Shown in pieces: positions 1 through 9,057 of a stretch of 64,000 nt of DNA (the first letter of the stretch is position 1; each line of letters begins with the position of its first letter). Source of the stretch: an uncultured Oscillospiraceae bacterium (lineage in GTDB: Bacteria > Bacillota > Clostridia > Oscillospirales > Oscillospiraceae); the NCBI GenBank assembly GCA_944385415.1, contig CALWXC010000002.1, positions 124,001-188,000 on the forward strand, given 5' to 3'. Both the position numbers and the translations under genes were made by a program. Below the pieces are notes generated by a model. It had not been told where the DNA came from and made no database searches. It saw only the letters and a list, made by a program, of their open reading frames with translations.

Positions 1-542
1 ACCCCGGCAGCCAGTATGAGGCCACCCGTCACAATGTGGGCTTTCGGGCCGTGGACGCCCTGGCTAAGGAGGCCGGCGTCAAAATCGACCGGGCCAAGTT
101 CCAGGCCCTGACGGCCCAGGCCACCGTGGGCGGCGTCCGGGTGCTGCTGATGAAGCCCCAGACGTATATGAACCTCAGCGGCGTGGCCGTCAAACAGGCC
201 GCCGATTTCTACAAGGTGCCGCCGGAGCGGGTTCTGGTGCTGTTCGATGACATCGACCTGGACGTGGGCCGTCTGCGTATCCGCAGAAACGGCTCCGCCG
301 GTGGTCACAATGGCATCAAGTCCATCATCTCCAGCCTGGGCAGCCAGGAGTTTCCCCGCATTAAAATCGGCGTGGGGGCCAAACCCCATCCCGATTACGA
401 TTTGGCCGACTGGGTCCTCAGCCGCTTTACGCTGGCCGAGCAGAAGCTGCTGGACCCGGCCATCGAACATGCCGCCGAGGCCGTGCCGGTGATCTTCACT
501 CAGGGCATCGAGCGGGCGTCGTCCCAATTTAACCGTAAATAA
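1..542 (+). CDS. pth: peptidyl-tRNA hydrolase, 5' end outside window
   Basis: Cytosolic esterase that frees tRNA from prematurely released peptidyl-tRNA. The reading frame is open from the first bases (frame starting at base 3). It shows the family N-terminal signature PGSQYEATRHNVGF, whose His (codon 30-32) matches the catalytic His20 of the E. coli enzyme. It then has the YMNLSG motif, FDDIDLDVGRLRIR with the conserved Asp, and GGHNGIKSI. About 179 codons are present and the family is usually about 185-195, so only roughly ten residues are missing upstream. The GTG at base 36 is not the start because it lies inside the conserved motif. Position just before mfd is a common Firmicute gene order. 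Identification is secure. Confidence 0.96.
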   Translation, partial: PGSQYEATRHNVGFRAVDALAKEAGVKIDRAKFQALTAQATVGGVRVLLMKPQTYMNLSGVAVKQAADFYKVPPERVLVLFDDIDLDVGRLRIRRNGSAGGHNGIKSIISSLGSQEFPRIKIGVGAKPHPDYDLADWVLSRFTLAEQKLLDPAIEHAAEAVPVIFTQGIERASSQFNRK

Positions 543-555
543 TTGCCGAATTTCA

Positions 556-587
556 GGGCAAAGGGGGGTATTGGCCCACCTTTGCCC
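556..587 (+). other. hairpin between pth and mfd
   Basis: Perfect 9-bp arms GGGCAAAGG and CCTTTGCCC around a 14-base loop lie 14 bases after the pth stop. No T-run follows, so this is at best a weak terminator or an RNA-stabilising stem. Confidence 0.4.
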
Positions 588-643
588 CTTCGGTCGTTAT
601 GGGATACCATTTTTTACAATCATCATTTTGTGAGAGGTGAGCC

Positions 644-3600
644 ATGGACGTTTTACTTTCCGCCCTGCGGGGCCTGCCGGAATATGAAAAGCTCCTGACC
701 GCTGTGGCGGCAAACCAGGCGGCGGCGGTATCGGGTACGGGCCAGGTGGCCCGTGGCCATTGGATTGCCGCCCTGTACCGTCACAGTGACCGGCCCATGG
801 TGGTGGTCTGTCAGGACGACGAGGCTGCCCGCCGGGTTCAGGAGGAGCTGCGGGCCTTTCTGGGGGAGGAAGCCCCCATTCTGCCCACCCGGGAACTGAC
901 GCTGTACGACACGGCCGCCGTGTCCCGTGGCTGGGAGCAGAAGCGACTCAAGCAGCTGTACGATCTAGCCATGGGCAAGACGCGGCTGCAAATTGCCTCG
1001 TTGGAAGCCCTGACCTTGCGGACCATGCCAAAGGAAATCCTCTGCGGCGCGTCCCTGACGCTGCGGCCCGGCATGAATCTGGAGCCGGAGGAACTGGCCC
1101 GGCGGCTGGAACAGGCGGGGTATGCCCGGACCTCTCTGGTGGAGGGCCCCGGTCAGTATGCCTTACGGGGCGGCATTGTGGACGTGTTTTCCCCGGCCTG
1201 TGAAAACCCTTTGCGGGTGGAGTTTTTCGGCGATGAAGTGGATATTATGGGCTTTTTCGACGTGCTGACCCAGCGGCGGACGGAAAACGCCGGCGAGGCC
1301 CCCATCCTGCCGGTGGCCGAGGCCCAGCCCCATCTCCACCCCGGCGGTCTGTCGGGCCTGTGCGACGACCTGCGGGCCATGATCGCCAGACAGAAGCGCC
1401 GGAAGACTGTCAACACAGCCTTGGTGGAGACGCTGCAAGGGGATTTGGACCGGCTGGAAAGCGGCGTTCCCCTGGCAGCTGCCGACCGATATTTGGCCCT
1501 GCTCTATCCCGACAACAGCTGCGGTGCGGACTATGTTTCCAAAGATGCCCTGGTGATCTTCTGTGACCACAGCAACCTCCAGCGGGCCGCCCGGCTGCGC
1601 CAGGAGCAGTTGGGCATGGAGCTGGACGGTATGCTCCAAAGCGGTCTGGTGGCCGGAGAGCTGTGCGACTATGTGACGGAGTATGAGGATGTGTTCGACC
1701 GGTTCCGGGAACAGCCGGTGGTGTTTCTCGACAATTTTTTGGCCACCTCCTATCCGAAAAACCGCCCGCCCCAGGAATTGCTGTCGGTGACGGCCAAGCA
1801 GCTGCCGCCCTACGGTTCCAGCCTGGACACGGTGGCCCAGGATTTGCGGTACTATCAGAATATCGGCTACGGCGTTCTGGTGCTGACGGGCAACCGACGC
1901 CGGGGCGAGATTTTGCAGGAGCTGCTCCAGGGGCAGGACATCAAAGCCAGCCTCTACTATCCGGCGGAATCTCTGCCCAAGGCCCACCAAATCTTTCTGA
2001 CTGACGGTGCATTGCCTGCCGGCATCGAGTATCCGGAGTTACAGCTGGCCATTCTCACGGAGGGCCAGCTGCTGGTCCAGAAGGCGGAGAAGCGCAAGGC
2101 TGCCGCCGCGCCGGAACAGAAGAAGAAAAAGGCCACCAACCGCCAGAAACTCAACTCCTTTACGGATCTGCACCCCGGTGATCTGGTGGTCCACGAGCAC
2201 CATGGCATCGGCCGGTATGTGGGCATCGAACAGATCAAAGTGGACGGGGCCTTGAAAGACTATGTGAAAATTGCTTATCAGGGCACCGACGCCCTGTATG
2301 TTCCGGCCACCCAGCTGGACATGGTCAGCAAATACATCGGCGGCGGCGAGGACACGCCGGTGAAGCTGAACAAGCTGGGCGGCGAACAGTGGCAGAAGAC
2401 GAAAGCCAAGGCCCGGACGGCGGCGAAAAAGCTGGCCGTGGACCTGATCAAGCTGTACGCCCAGCGCCAGCGGCGCATGGGCTATGCCTTTTCCGCCGAT
2501 ACGCCGTGGCAGACGGAATTTGAAGACGCGTTCCCCTACGCCGAGACCGAGGACCAGCTGCGGTGCGTGGCGGAGATCAAGGGCGATATGGAATCGCCCC
2601 AGCCCATGGACCGGCTGCTCTGCGGCGACGTGGGTTTCGGAAAAACGGAGGTGGCGCTGCGTGCCGCCATGAAGTGTATGCTGGACGGCAAACAGGTGGC
2701 GGTGCTGGTGCCCACCACCGTTCTGGCCCGGCAGCACTATGTGACGGCCAAAAAGCGATTCAGCGGCTTTCCCGTCAATATCGACGTGCTCTCCCGATTC
2801 CGCACGGCCCAGCAGCAGAAAGACACGTTGAGCCGCACGGCGGCGGGACAGGTGGATATGCTGATTGGCACCCACAAGCTGCTGCAGAAGAACGTGTCGT
2901 TCAAGGATTTAGGCCTGCTGATTGTGGACGAGGAACAGCGGTTCGGCGTCAGCCACAAGGAGCGGCTCAAGGAGCTGTGCGGCAATGTGGACGTGCTGAC
3001 CCTCAGCGCCACGCCCATTCCCCGGACGCTGAATATGGCTCTCAGCGGCATCCGCGACATGTCCACCATTGAGGAGCCGCCCCGGAATCGCTATCCGGTC
3101 CAGACCTTCGTCCTGGAACACAACGAGGCTGTCATTCACGAGGCCATCCGCCGGGAGCTGGAGCGGGGCGGGCAGGTGTTTTACCTCCACAACCGGGTGG
3201 AGAGCATCGACCGCTGTGCCGCCGATTTGCAAAAGGCATTTCCCGACGCCCGGGTGGCCGTGGCCCACGGTAAGATGAACCAGGAACAGTTGGGCGACGT
3301 CATGCAGCAGATGGACGAGGGCGAGATTCAGATTCTTGTCTGCACCACCATCATCGAAACCGGCATTGATATCTCCAACGTCAATACACTGATTATTGAA
3401 AACGCCGACCGGTTTGGCCTCAGCCAGCTCCACCAGCTGCGTGGCCGGGTGGGCCGGTCCAACCGCCATGCGTTCTGTTATCTGACGTTCCGGCGGGGCA
3501 AGGTTCTCAGCGAAGTGGCTGATAAGCGGTTGTCGGCCATCCGGGATTTTGCCGCCTTCGGCTCCGGCTTCAAAATCGCCATGCGGGACCTGGAAATCCG

Positions 3601-4183
3601 CGGCGCCGGTGATCTGCTGGGCGCGGAACAGTCGGGCCACCTGATGAGCGTGGGCTACGATATGTATTTGAAGCTGCTGGAAGAGGCCGTGCTGGAGGAA
3701 CGGGGCGAACCGATGCCCCGGGAGGCCGAATGCTCCTGCGATATCTCCGTCACCGCAAATATTGACAAGAACTACGTCCCCGCCGGAGAGCAGCGTATGG
3801 ACCTGTACCGCCGGATGGCTGCCATCCGAACCCAGGAGGATGCCGACGAGCTGTTGGACGAAATCGTGGACCGCTTCGGCGATCCCCCCAAGGGCGTCAT
3901 GAATCTGGTGGATATCGCTTTGCTGCGGGCCAGAGCCGCTGCTGTTGGCGTCATCGACATTTCCCAGAAGGACGGACGGGTCAACTTCACCCTGTCCAGC
4001 CTGGATTTTTCCGCTGTGTCGGCCATCTGCGCCGAACCGTCTTTCCACAATAAACTGTTTTTCTCTGCCGGTTCCATCCCTCTGCTGACCTGGAAGCTGT
4101 CCAAAACGGATGACCCGTTGCGAGTTGCCCAAAACTTTGTGGCAAAATATGCCGGCTTTTGTTCAAATGGGAATGTTTTGTAA
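644..4183 (+). CDS. mfd: transcription-repair coupling factor Mfd
   Basis: ATP-driven translocase that removes RNA polymerase stalled at DNA lesions and recruits UvrA. It is 1179 aa, the normal family length. Domains in order are a UvrB-like N-terminal region (residues about 1-340), the RNA-polymerase-interacting Tudor-like domain (about 506-572, FTDLHPGDLVVHEHHGIGRY), Walker A GDVGFGKTE near residue 661, the DEEQ box near 760, helicase motifs including RIVGRSGR-like RGRVGRSNRH, and the translocation (TRG) motif near 966-996. The C-terminal UvrA-binding domain follows. The start ATG has GAGAGGTGAG upstream. The pth-mfd order supports the call. Confidence 0.97.
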   Translation: MDVLLSALRGLPEYEKLLTAVAANQAAAVSGTGQVARGHWIAALYRHSDRPMVVVCQDDEAARRVQEELRAFLGEEAPILPTRELTLYDTAAVSRGWEQKRLKQLYDLAMGKTRLQIASLEALTLRTMPKEILCGASLTLRPGMNLEPEELARRLEQAGYARTSLVEGPGQYALRGGIVDVFSPACENPLRVEFFGDEVDIMGFFDVLTQRRTENAGEAPILPVAEAQPHLHPGGLSGLCDDLRAMIARQKRRKTVNTALVETLQGDLDRLESGVPLAAADRYLALLYPDNSCGADYVSKDALVIFCDHSNLQRAARLRQEQLGMELDGMLQSGLVAGELCDYVTEYEDVFDRFREQPVVFLDNFLATSYPKNRPPQELLSVTAKQLPPYGSSLDTVAQDLRYYQNIGYGVLVLTGNRRRGEILQELLQGQDIKASLYYPAESLPKAHQIFLTDGALPAGIEYPELQLAILTEGQLLVQKAEKRKAAAAPEQKKKKATNRQKLNSFTDLHPGDLVVHEHHGIGRYVGIEQIKVDGALKDYVKIAYQGTDALYVPATQLDMVSKYIGGGEDTPVKLNKLGGEQWQKTKAKARTAAKKLAVDLIKLYAQRQRRMGYAFSADTPWQTEFEDAFPYAETEDQLRCVAEIKGDMESPQPMDRLLCGDVGFGKTEVALRAAMKCMLDGKQVAVLVPTTVLARQHYVTAKKRFSGFPVNIDVLSRFRTAQQQKDTLSRTAAGQVDMLIGTHKLLQKNVSFKDLGLLIVDEEQRFGVSHKERLKELCGNVDVLTLSATPIPRTLNMALSGIRDMSTIEEPPRNRYPVQTFVLEHNEAVIHEAIRRELERGGQVFYLHNRVESIDRCAADLQKAFPDARVAVAHGKMNQEQLGDVMQQMDEGEIQILVCTTIIETGIDISNVNTLIIENADRFGLSQLHQLRGRVGRSNRHAFCYLTFRRGKVLSEVADKRLSAIRDFAAFGSGFKIAMRDLEIRGAGDLLGAEQSGHLMSVGYDMYLKLLEEAVLEERGEPMPREAECSCDISVTANIDKNYVPAGEQRMDLYRRMAAIRTQEDADELLDEIVDRFGDPPKGVMNLVDIALLRARAAAVGVIDISQKDGRVNFTLSSLDFSAVSAICAEPSFHNKLFFSAGSIPLLTWKLSKTDDPLRVAQNFVAKYAGFCSNGNVL

Positions 4184-4225
4184 CTTATGGGGATAATTTG
4201 TAATAAAACCGTAACAGAAATGTCC

Positions 4226-4254
4226 TTGGCAAAGGGGCCGTCATGGGATATAAT
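4226..4254 (+). promoter_or_regulatory. sigma-A-type promoter of the VanW-family gene
   Basis: TTGGCA (4226-4231), 17-base spacer, TATAAT (4249-4254), about 50 bases before the ATG at 4304. It starts a transcript separate from mfd. Confidence 0.6.
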
Positions 4255-4303
4255 AAGACAAAAATCTACAATGCCAACAACATTGCGTATTTAGGAGACG
4301 ACC

Positions 4304-6376
4304 ATGGGAAAATTTGAAAAACCGAGGAATCAAAAGCCTGTCCAATCGAAACCCACGGCTGCCCAGAAGCATACGGCCAAAGTGACCAAGGCATCCAAAG
4401 CCCCCAAAGCCGCTCAGACGTATAAAGCTGCCCAGCCGGCCAAGCCCTCTAAGCCCGCCCAAAAGAAGAGCGGCAACAAGGGAAAGATTGCTGCCATTAC
4501 GGCTGCCACGCTGGTGGCTCTGGTGATTTTGTGCGGTCTGGGCTATGCTCTGATGGTCCACAGCAGCGGCGATATTCTGCCCGGCGTCAGTGTGGCCGGT
4601 GTGGATGTAGGCGGTATGAGCCGCGAAGAGGCCAAGGCTGCCGTCCAGCAGGCCGTGGATGCCACCTACGGCACCGAGACGCTGACGGTGACGCTGCCGG
4701 ATCGTACTCTGTCCTTTGCACCTGCCGATACCAAGGTTAGCGTGGACGTGGACCAAGCCGTGGAAGCTGCCTGGAACTACGGCCGCGACGGCGGTATTTT
4801 CCAGACGCTGAAACAGTCTCTCACCGCCGCCACGGAGGTTCTGCACACGGTGGACATGGGCAGCGCCCTGAACATTGACGAGGAGTATATCCGTTCCACC
4901 ATCGATGCCACCGCCGCCGAAGTCAAGTCGGAGCGGAAGGATTCCACCTATGAAGTGGTGGAGTCCGAGGTGGCGCAGCCTGCGGAGGGCGGCGCAGAAG
5001 GTGAGACCGTCACGGAGACCATCCCCACGGAGGTCATCATCCATGTGGGCACCAGCGAGAGAAGCCTGGACGCCGACGGCCTCTATGACGCCATCATGAC
5101 CGCCTATATGAACAACGATTTTACGCCCCTGGAGTACAGCTACGAGGAAACCCGCTATACCCAGGTGGATCTGGACGCTCTCTATGAAGAGATGTGCACC
5201 GACATGGCCGACGCCTATTACGACAAGGACAAAAAGGAAATTGTCGATGAGGTAGAGGGCTACGGCTTCGATCTGGCTGCGGCCAAGCAGAAGCAGGATA
5301 TGGCCGAGGAGGGCACCGATCTGTCCATCACCCTGTCGGCGGTGGAACCGGAGGTCACCCGGGCCAAGCTGGAAGAGACCCTGTTCCATGACGTGCTGGG
5401 CTCGTCCGACACGCCGTACCCCTACAATCCCGGCCGTACCACCAATCTGGACCTGGCCTGTAAGGCCATCGACGGCACCATTCTGAACCCCGGCGATGTG
5501 TTCTCTTTTAATGATATTGTCGGTGAGCGGACGGCGGCCAAGGGCTATCAGGCAGCCATCGCTTTCGTCAATGGCACGTCCACGCCTGAGGTAGGCGGCG
5601 GCATCTGTCAGGTGGCTTCCACCATCTACCATGCGGCCCTGCTGGCCGATCTGAACATTGTGGAGCGGCTGGAGCATATGTACACCGTGGACTATGTGCC
5701 GCTGGGTATGGACGCCACCATCTATTGGGGCAGCAATGTGGACTTCAAGTTCTCCAACTCCACCAATAACCCCATTCGCATTGACGCCTATTTGCAGGAT
5801 GGCAAGGTGCATATTGGTCTGGTGGGTACCAAGGAAGGCGAGTACACGGTGGATCTGGATTTCAAAACGATTTCCACCACCCAGTGGAAGGACGTGACCC
5901 AGGTAGACGAGTCCAAGCCTGCCGACTACAAGCAGGTTACAGTCACGCCTTACACCGGTTACAAGACCGTCACCTATAAGCGGTATCTGGATGCCGACGA
6001 CAACCCAGTCACCGATTGGGAGAAGGTCCAGTTCCCCAACAGCACCTATCAGAAGCGGGACCGTGTGACGGTCATCGGCAAGCAGGAGGAAGAGGTACCG
6101 GAGGAGCCGACGACGCCGACCGATCCCAACAATCCCACCGATCCCGGTACGGGCGGTGGTACGACGACCGATCCCGGCACCGGCGGCACCACCACCGATC
6201 CCGGCACTGGTGGTGGTACGACCACCGATCCCGGTACGGGCGGCGGCACCACGACAGACCCCGGCACCGGCGGCACTACCACCGATCCCGGTACGGGCGG
6301 TGGCACCACAACGGACCCGGGCACCGGCGGTGGAACGACCACGGAGACCGGCAACGGTTCCGACGTGCTGGAATAA
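4304..6376 (+). CDS. VanW-family cell-wall protein with repeat tail
   Basis: Membrane-anchored extracellular protein of 690 aa. Residues 1-60 are a Lys/Pro/Ala-rich cytoplasmic tail and residues about 62-85 form one membrane segment. Then come two peptidoglycan-binding-4-like segments (VSVAGVDVGGMSREEA is the usual opening) and a VanW domain at about 393-520 with PGDVFSFNDIVGERT and GGGICQVASTIYHAAL. A G5-like segment (residues about 525-590) follows. The last 80 residues are Thr/Asp/Pro/Gly repeats. VanW domains occur in the vancomycin-resistance cluster, but these YoaR-like proteins are chromosomal and their activity is not established. No van genes flank it. Own promoter and terminator make it monocistronic. 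Confidence 0.88.
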   Translation: MGKFEKPRNQKPVQSKPTAAQKHTAKVTKASKAPKAAQTYKAAQPAKPSKPAQKKSGNKGKIAAITAATLVALVILCGLGYALMVHSSGDILPGVSVAGVDVGGMSREEAKAAVQQAVDATYGTETLTVTLPDRTLSFAPADTKVSVDVDQAVEAAWNYGRDGGIFQTLKQSLTAATEVLHTVDMGSALNIDEEYIRSTIDATAAEVKSERKDSTYEVVESEVAQPAEGGAEGETVTETIPTEVIIHVGTSERSLDADGLYDAIMTAYMNNDFTPLEYSYEETRYTQVDLDALYEEMCTDMADAYYDKDKKEIVDEVEGYGFDLAAAKQKQDMAEEGTDLSITLSAVEPEVTRAKLEETLFHDVLGSSDTPYPYNPGRTTNLDLACKAIDGTILNPGDVFSFNDIVGERTAAKGYQAAIAFVNGTSTPEVGGGICQVASTIYHAALLADLNIVERLEHMYTVDYVPLGMDATIYWGSNVDFKFSNSTNNPIRIDAYLQDGKVHIGLVGTKEGEYTVDLDFKTISTTQWKDVTQVDESKPADYKQVTVTPYTGYKTVTYKRYLDADDNPVTDWEKVQFPNSTYQKRDRVTVIGKQEEEVPEEPTTPTDPNNPTDPGTGGGTTTDPGTGGTTTDPGTGGGTTTDPGTGGGTTTDPGTGGTTTDPGTGGGTTTDPGTGGGTTTETGNGSDVLE
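6137..6340 (+). repeat. tandem coding repeat, 7 units of 27/30 bp
   Basis: Seven consecutive units encode TDPGTGGGTT (10 aa) or TDPGTGGTT (9 aa) in the order 10-9-10-10-9-10-10, so a 29-aa super-unit is itself duplicated. All length changes are multiples of three and keep the frame. The tail is probably a flexible wall-spanning stalk (inference). Confidence 0.92.
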
Positions 6377-6386
6377 TCCCAATATC

Positions 6387-6423
6387 AAAACAGGAGCGTT
6401 GCACAGCGGCGCTCCTGTTTTTT
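6387..6423 (+). terminator. rho-independent terminator after the VanW gene
   Basis: Stem CAGGAGCG / CGCTCCTG (6391-6398 / 6410-6417), extended by AAAA/TTTT, followed by six T. Confidence 0.9.
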
Positions 6424-6499
6424 GCGTGAAATCCCCTTGCATAAAAGAGTTCTAAGGATTGACGCGGCTGCATAGGATACCTTATAGGGAGGGATTGCC

Positions 6500-7501
6500 A
6501 TGCAGAGCGACAAACTGAGGGTCCGCCGCCGGGCGGCGTCCATGCTCACCATGGCCCTGGCCCTGCGGCTGATGATGGCATTGGGGGTGGAGGAGTGGAC
6601 CGCCCGCACCCTGGAAGCGTGGCTGGCACCGCCGGTACCGGCGGCCGCTGTAGCTGCCACAGCGCCGGAGGAAACACAGGAACCGGAGCAGAAGACGCCG
6701 GAACCGGCACAGCAGGAACTGTCTGTCCCGCCATCCCTGGAAGGGGACAAGCTGGTGTTTACCGAGGCGGACGCGGCGGCCATTACCATTGGCGGGGCCT
6801 GTACCTATGACGTGGACCCTTGGGAACTGCTGCAGCGGGAAAGCGTTCTGGATTTTGACCAGGACGGCCCCACGGTGCTCATTGTCCACACCCACACCTC
6901 CGAAGCCTACACCATGGAGGCCGGATGGGAATACGACGAAAACGAAACCGCCCGCACCCAGGACACGGAATACTCCGTGGTACGGGTGGGGCGGGTCTTG
7001 GCGGAGGGATTGGAAGCGCGGGGAATCTCCGTACTTCATGACACATCGTTCAACGACTATCCCAGCTATAACGGGGCCTATAATTCCACACTGAAAAAGA
7101 TTGAACAGTGGGTGGAGGAGTACCCGACCATTCAGATGGTCATTGACATCCATCGGGACGCCGGTGCCAATGCCGACGGCACACCGGTGCGCCACGCCGT
7201 CACCCTGGACGGACAGGAGACGGCCCAGCTGATGTTGGTGGTGGGCACCGACCAGGGCGGTCTGAGCCACCCCAACTGGCAGGACAATCTGAGCTGGGCA
7301 CTGAAATTGCAGGCGGTACTGGAACGCCGGTGGCCGGGCCTTTGCCGCAATCTGGATTTGCGGACCGAGCGGTTCAATCAGCATATGACGCCGGGGTCTC
7401 TGCTCATTGAGGTGGGCTCTTCGGGCAATACGCTGAAAGAGGCCTTGGCGGCGGCGGAGCTGTTGGCCGATGGTCTGGCGGACCTGATCGAAGGGACTTA
7501 G
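6500..7501 (+). CDS. spoIIP: stage II sporulation protein P
   Basis: Forespore-engulfment amidase/endopeptidase that works with SpoIID and SpoIIM at the septum. It is 333 aa. An N-terminal membrane segment lies at about residues 14-30, then a Pro/Glu/Gln-rich linker to about residue 80. The catalytic domain starts near 120 with LIVHTHTSEAY (His130, His132), then His180, DIHRDA (about 217-221), and a C-terminal LLIEVGSSGNT carrying the conserved Glu. SD-like GGGAGGG precedes the ATG. It ends with a 4-bp convergent overlap with the MATE gene. It is the clearest sign that the organism forms endospores. Confidence 0.94.
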   Translation: MQSDKLRVRRRAASMLTMALALRLMMALGVEEWTARTLEAWLAPPVPAAAVAATAPEETQEPEQKTPEPAQQELSVPPSLEGDKLVFTEADAAAITIGGACTYDVDPWELLQRESVLDFDQDGPTVLIVHTHTSEAYTMEAGWEYDENETARTQDTEYSVVRVGRVLAEGLEARGISVLHDTSFNDYPSYNGAYNSTLKKIEQWVEEYPTIQMVIDIHRDAGANADGTPVRHAVTLDGQETAQLMLVVGTDQGGLSHPNWQDNLSWALKLQAVLERRWPGLCRNLDLRTERFNQHMTPGSLLIEVGSSGNTLKEALAAAELLADGLADLIEGT

Positions 7502-8871
7502 GCGGATGCAGCTTGCTGCTCCCGGATGTGCTGGCGCAGCCAGCGGCCCCGCAGGTAGTAGATGATGAACAGAACGGTGGTGACGCCCCAGGTCAGAGGA
7601 TAGCTGAATGCAATGCCGCTGTTGGTGGGGGTGTCGCCCACAAAGAGGAACAGGTATACCAGACGCAGGGCGCAGATGCCGCCCACGGTCAGCAGGGCAG
7701 GCTTGAGGCTTTCGCCCACGCCGCGCATGGCGCCGGAGAGAATCTCAATGCAGATATAGAGGAAGTAGTAAGGCGTAATGGTCAGCAGGATTTCGCCGCC
7801 GATTTCCCGCACGGCGGCGTCCTCGTTGAAAATGGAGATGAGGGGATTGCGGAACAGCACCATCAGGGCCACAATGGCGGCGGTGATGGAGAACTGCAAA
7901 ATGAAGCCGGTACGGATGGTGGACTTGAGCCGGTCATAGCGGCGGGCGCCGAAGTTCTGGCCCACAAAGGTCATGACGGTGATACCCAGGGCCGAGCTGA
8001 TGGGCCAGTAGACGCTGTCCACCTTGCGGAAGGCGGCCCAGGCGGCAATGGAATCGGTGCCCAGACCGTTGATGAACGCCTGGATAAAGACGTTGGAGAT
8101 GCTGTACATGGAGGACTGGACACCGGCGGGCAGACCGATGCGCAGCATGTGGGACAGCAGGGAGGGCTGAAAGTAAATCCGCTTCATATGGAGCCGGAAG
8201 ATGTCCTTGGTGCGGCACAAAGAGACCAGCACCAGCACGGCGCAGATCACCTGGGCGATGGAGGTGGCAATGGCCGCACCGGCAGGGCCCAGGGGAATGA
8301 CCACTACCAGCAGCAGGTCCAGCACGATGTTGAGGACGCAGCAGACGGCCAGGAAATAGAGGGGCCGCCGGGCATCGCCCACGGCCCGGAAAATACCGGA
8401 GCCCATGTTGTAGATCATGGAGGGGATCATGCCCAGGAAGTAGAAGCGCATATAGTCTTCGGCATAGTGGAAAATGTCGTCGGGGGTGTTGATCCACCGT
8501 AGAATCATGGGGGAGCCGAAGACGCCCACCAGCGTCAGCAGGCCGCCGCAGACCACGGCCAGCACAATGGCCGTACAGACGGCACAGCGCAGGGCCATGC
8601 GGTGGCGGGCGCCGTAGTGTTGGGAGATGACCACCGACGCGCCGGAGGACAGGCCCACAAAGAAGTTGACCAGCAGATTGATCACTTCCAGGTCCGTACC
8701 GCCGACGGCGGCCAATGCTTCTTTACCCACGAAGCGGCCCAGAATGACCGCGTCAATCATGGAGTACAGCTGCTGGAACAGCGTCCCCAGGAAAATGGGA
8801 AAGAAAAACAGCAGCATCTGTTTCCAGACGACGCCGTTGACAATTTTGTTATTCTGTACGGTGGTTCCCAT
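7498..8871 (-). CDS. MATE-family efflux pump
   Basis: Multidrug/toxin cation antiporter in the membrane, 457 aa with about 12 predicted segments in two homologous halves. Family patterns seen are FPIFLGTLFQQLYSMIDAVILG near the start, VGLSSGASVVISQHYGA, and GQNFGARRYDR in the second half. The substrate cannot be read from the sequence. Its 3' end overlaps spoIIP by 4 bp on the opposite strand. A second MATE gene lies at 51.6 kb; the two differ along most of their length, so this is not a recent duplication. Confidence 0.92.
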   Translation of the reverse strand: MGTTVQNNKIVNGVVWKQMLLFFFPIFLGTLFQQLYSMIDAVILGRFVGKEALAAVGGTDLEVINLLVNFFVGLSSGASVVISQHYGARHRMALRCAVCTAIVLAVVCGGLLTLVGVFGSPMILRWINTPDDIFHYAEDYMRFYFLGMIPSMIYNMGSGIFRAVGDARRPLYFLAVCCVLNIVLDLLLVVVIPLGPAGAAIATSIAQVICAVLVLVSLCRTKDIFRLHMKRIYFQPSLLSHMLRIGLPAGVQSSMYSISNVFIQAFINGLGTDSIAAWAAFRKVDSVYWPISSALGITVMTFVGQNFGARRYDRLKSTIRTGFILQFSITAAIVALMVLFRNPLISIFNEDAAVREIGGEILLTITPYYFLYICIEILSGAMRGVGESLKPALLTVGGICALRLVYLFLFVGDTPTNSGIAFSYPLTWGVTTVLFIIYYLRGRWLRQHIREQQAASA

Positions 8872-9011
8872 GGCGGGCCGTCATCTCCTGTTCCTGATAG
8901 TCTGGATGGGGCGGAAAAAGAGCCGGGGCGCACCCCGACTGCTCGTTCCCAACATAACAGAATTTTCGCCAAAAGGCAAGAGGCAGCGGGAAAAAAGTTC
9001 ACAAATCTTTT

Positions 9012-9051
9012 ATCTCCTGTGGTATAATCACGGTATCTTGATACAGGAGAT
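9012..9051 (+). promoter_or_regulatory. pepD promoter flanked by a 9-bp inverted repeat
   Basis: TATAAT lies at 9023-9028 with a poor -35 (TTCACA at 8998, 19-base spacing). Arms ATCTCCTGT (9012-9020) and ACAGGAGAT (9043-9051) bracket the -10 and start site. The right arm contains the AGGAGA ribosome site of pepD. This suggests an operator for an unknown factor. Confidence 0.5.
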
Positions 9052-9057
9052 GATTCC

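Noticed and set aside
6137..6340. CRISPR array
   Set aside because: The repeat is in frame, 27/30 bp without unique spacers, and encodes a Gly/Thr/Pro tail.
4304..6376. Vancomycin-resistance determinant
   Set aside because: Only a VanW domain is present; no vanH/A/X/R/S genes nearby, and such chromosomal VanW proteins are widespread in Clostridia.
4241..6442. 733-codon minus-strand frame opposite the VanW gene
   Set aside because: Composition (Gly/Ile/His-rich) reflects reverse complement of the VanW coding sequence and its repeats; the plus gene has domains, promoter and terminator.
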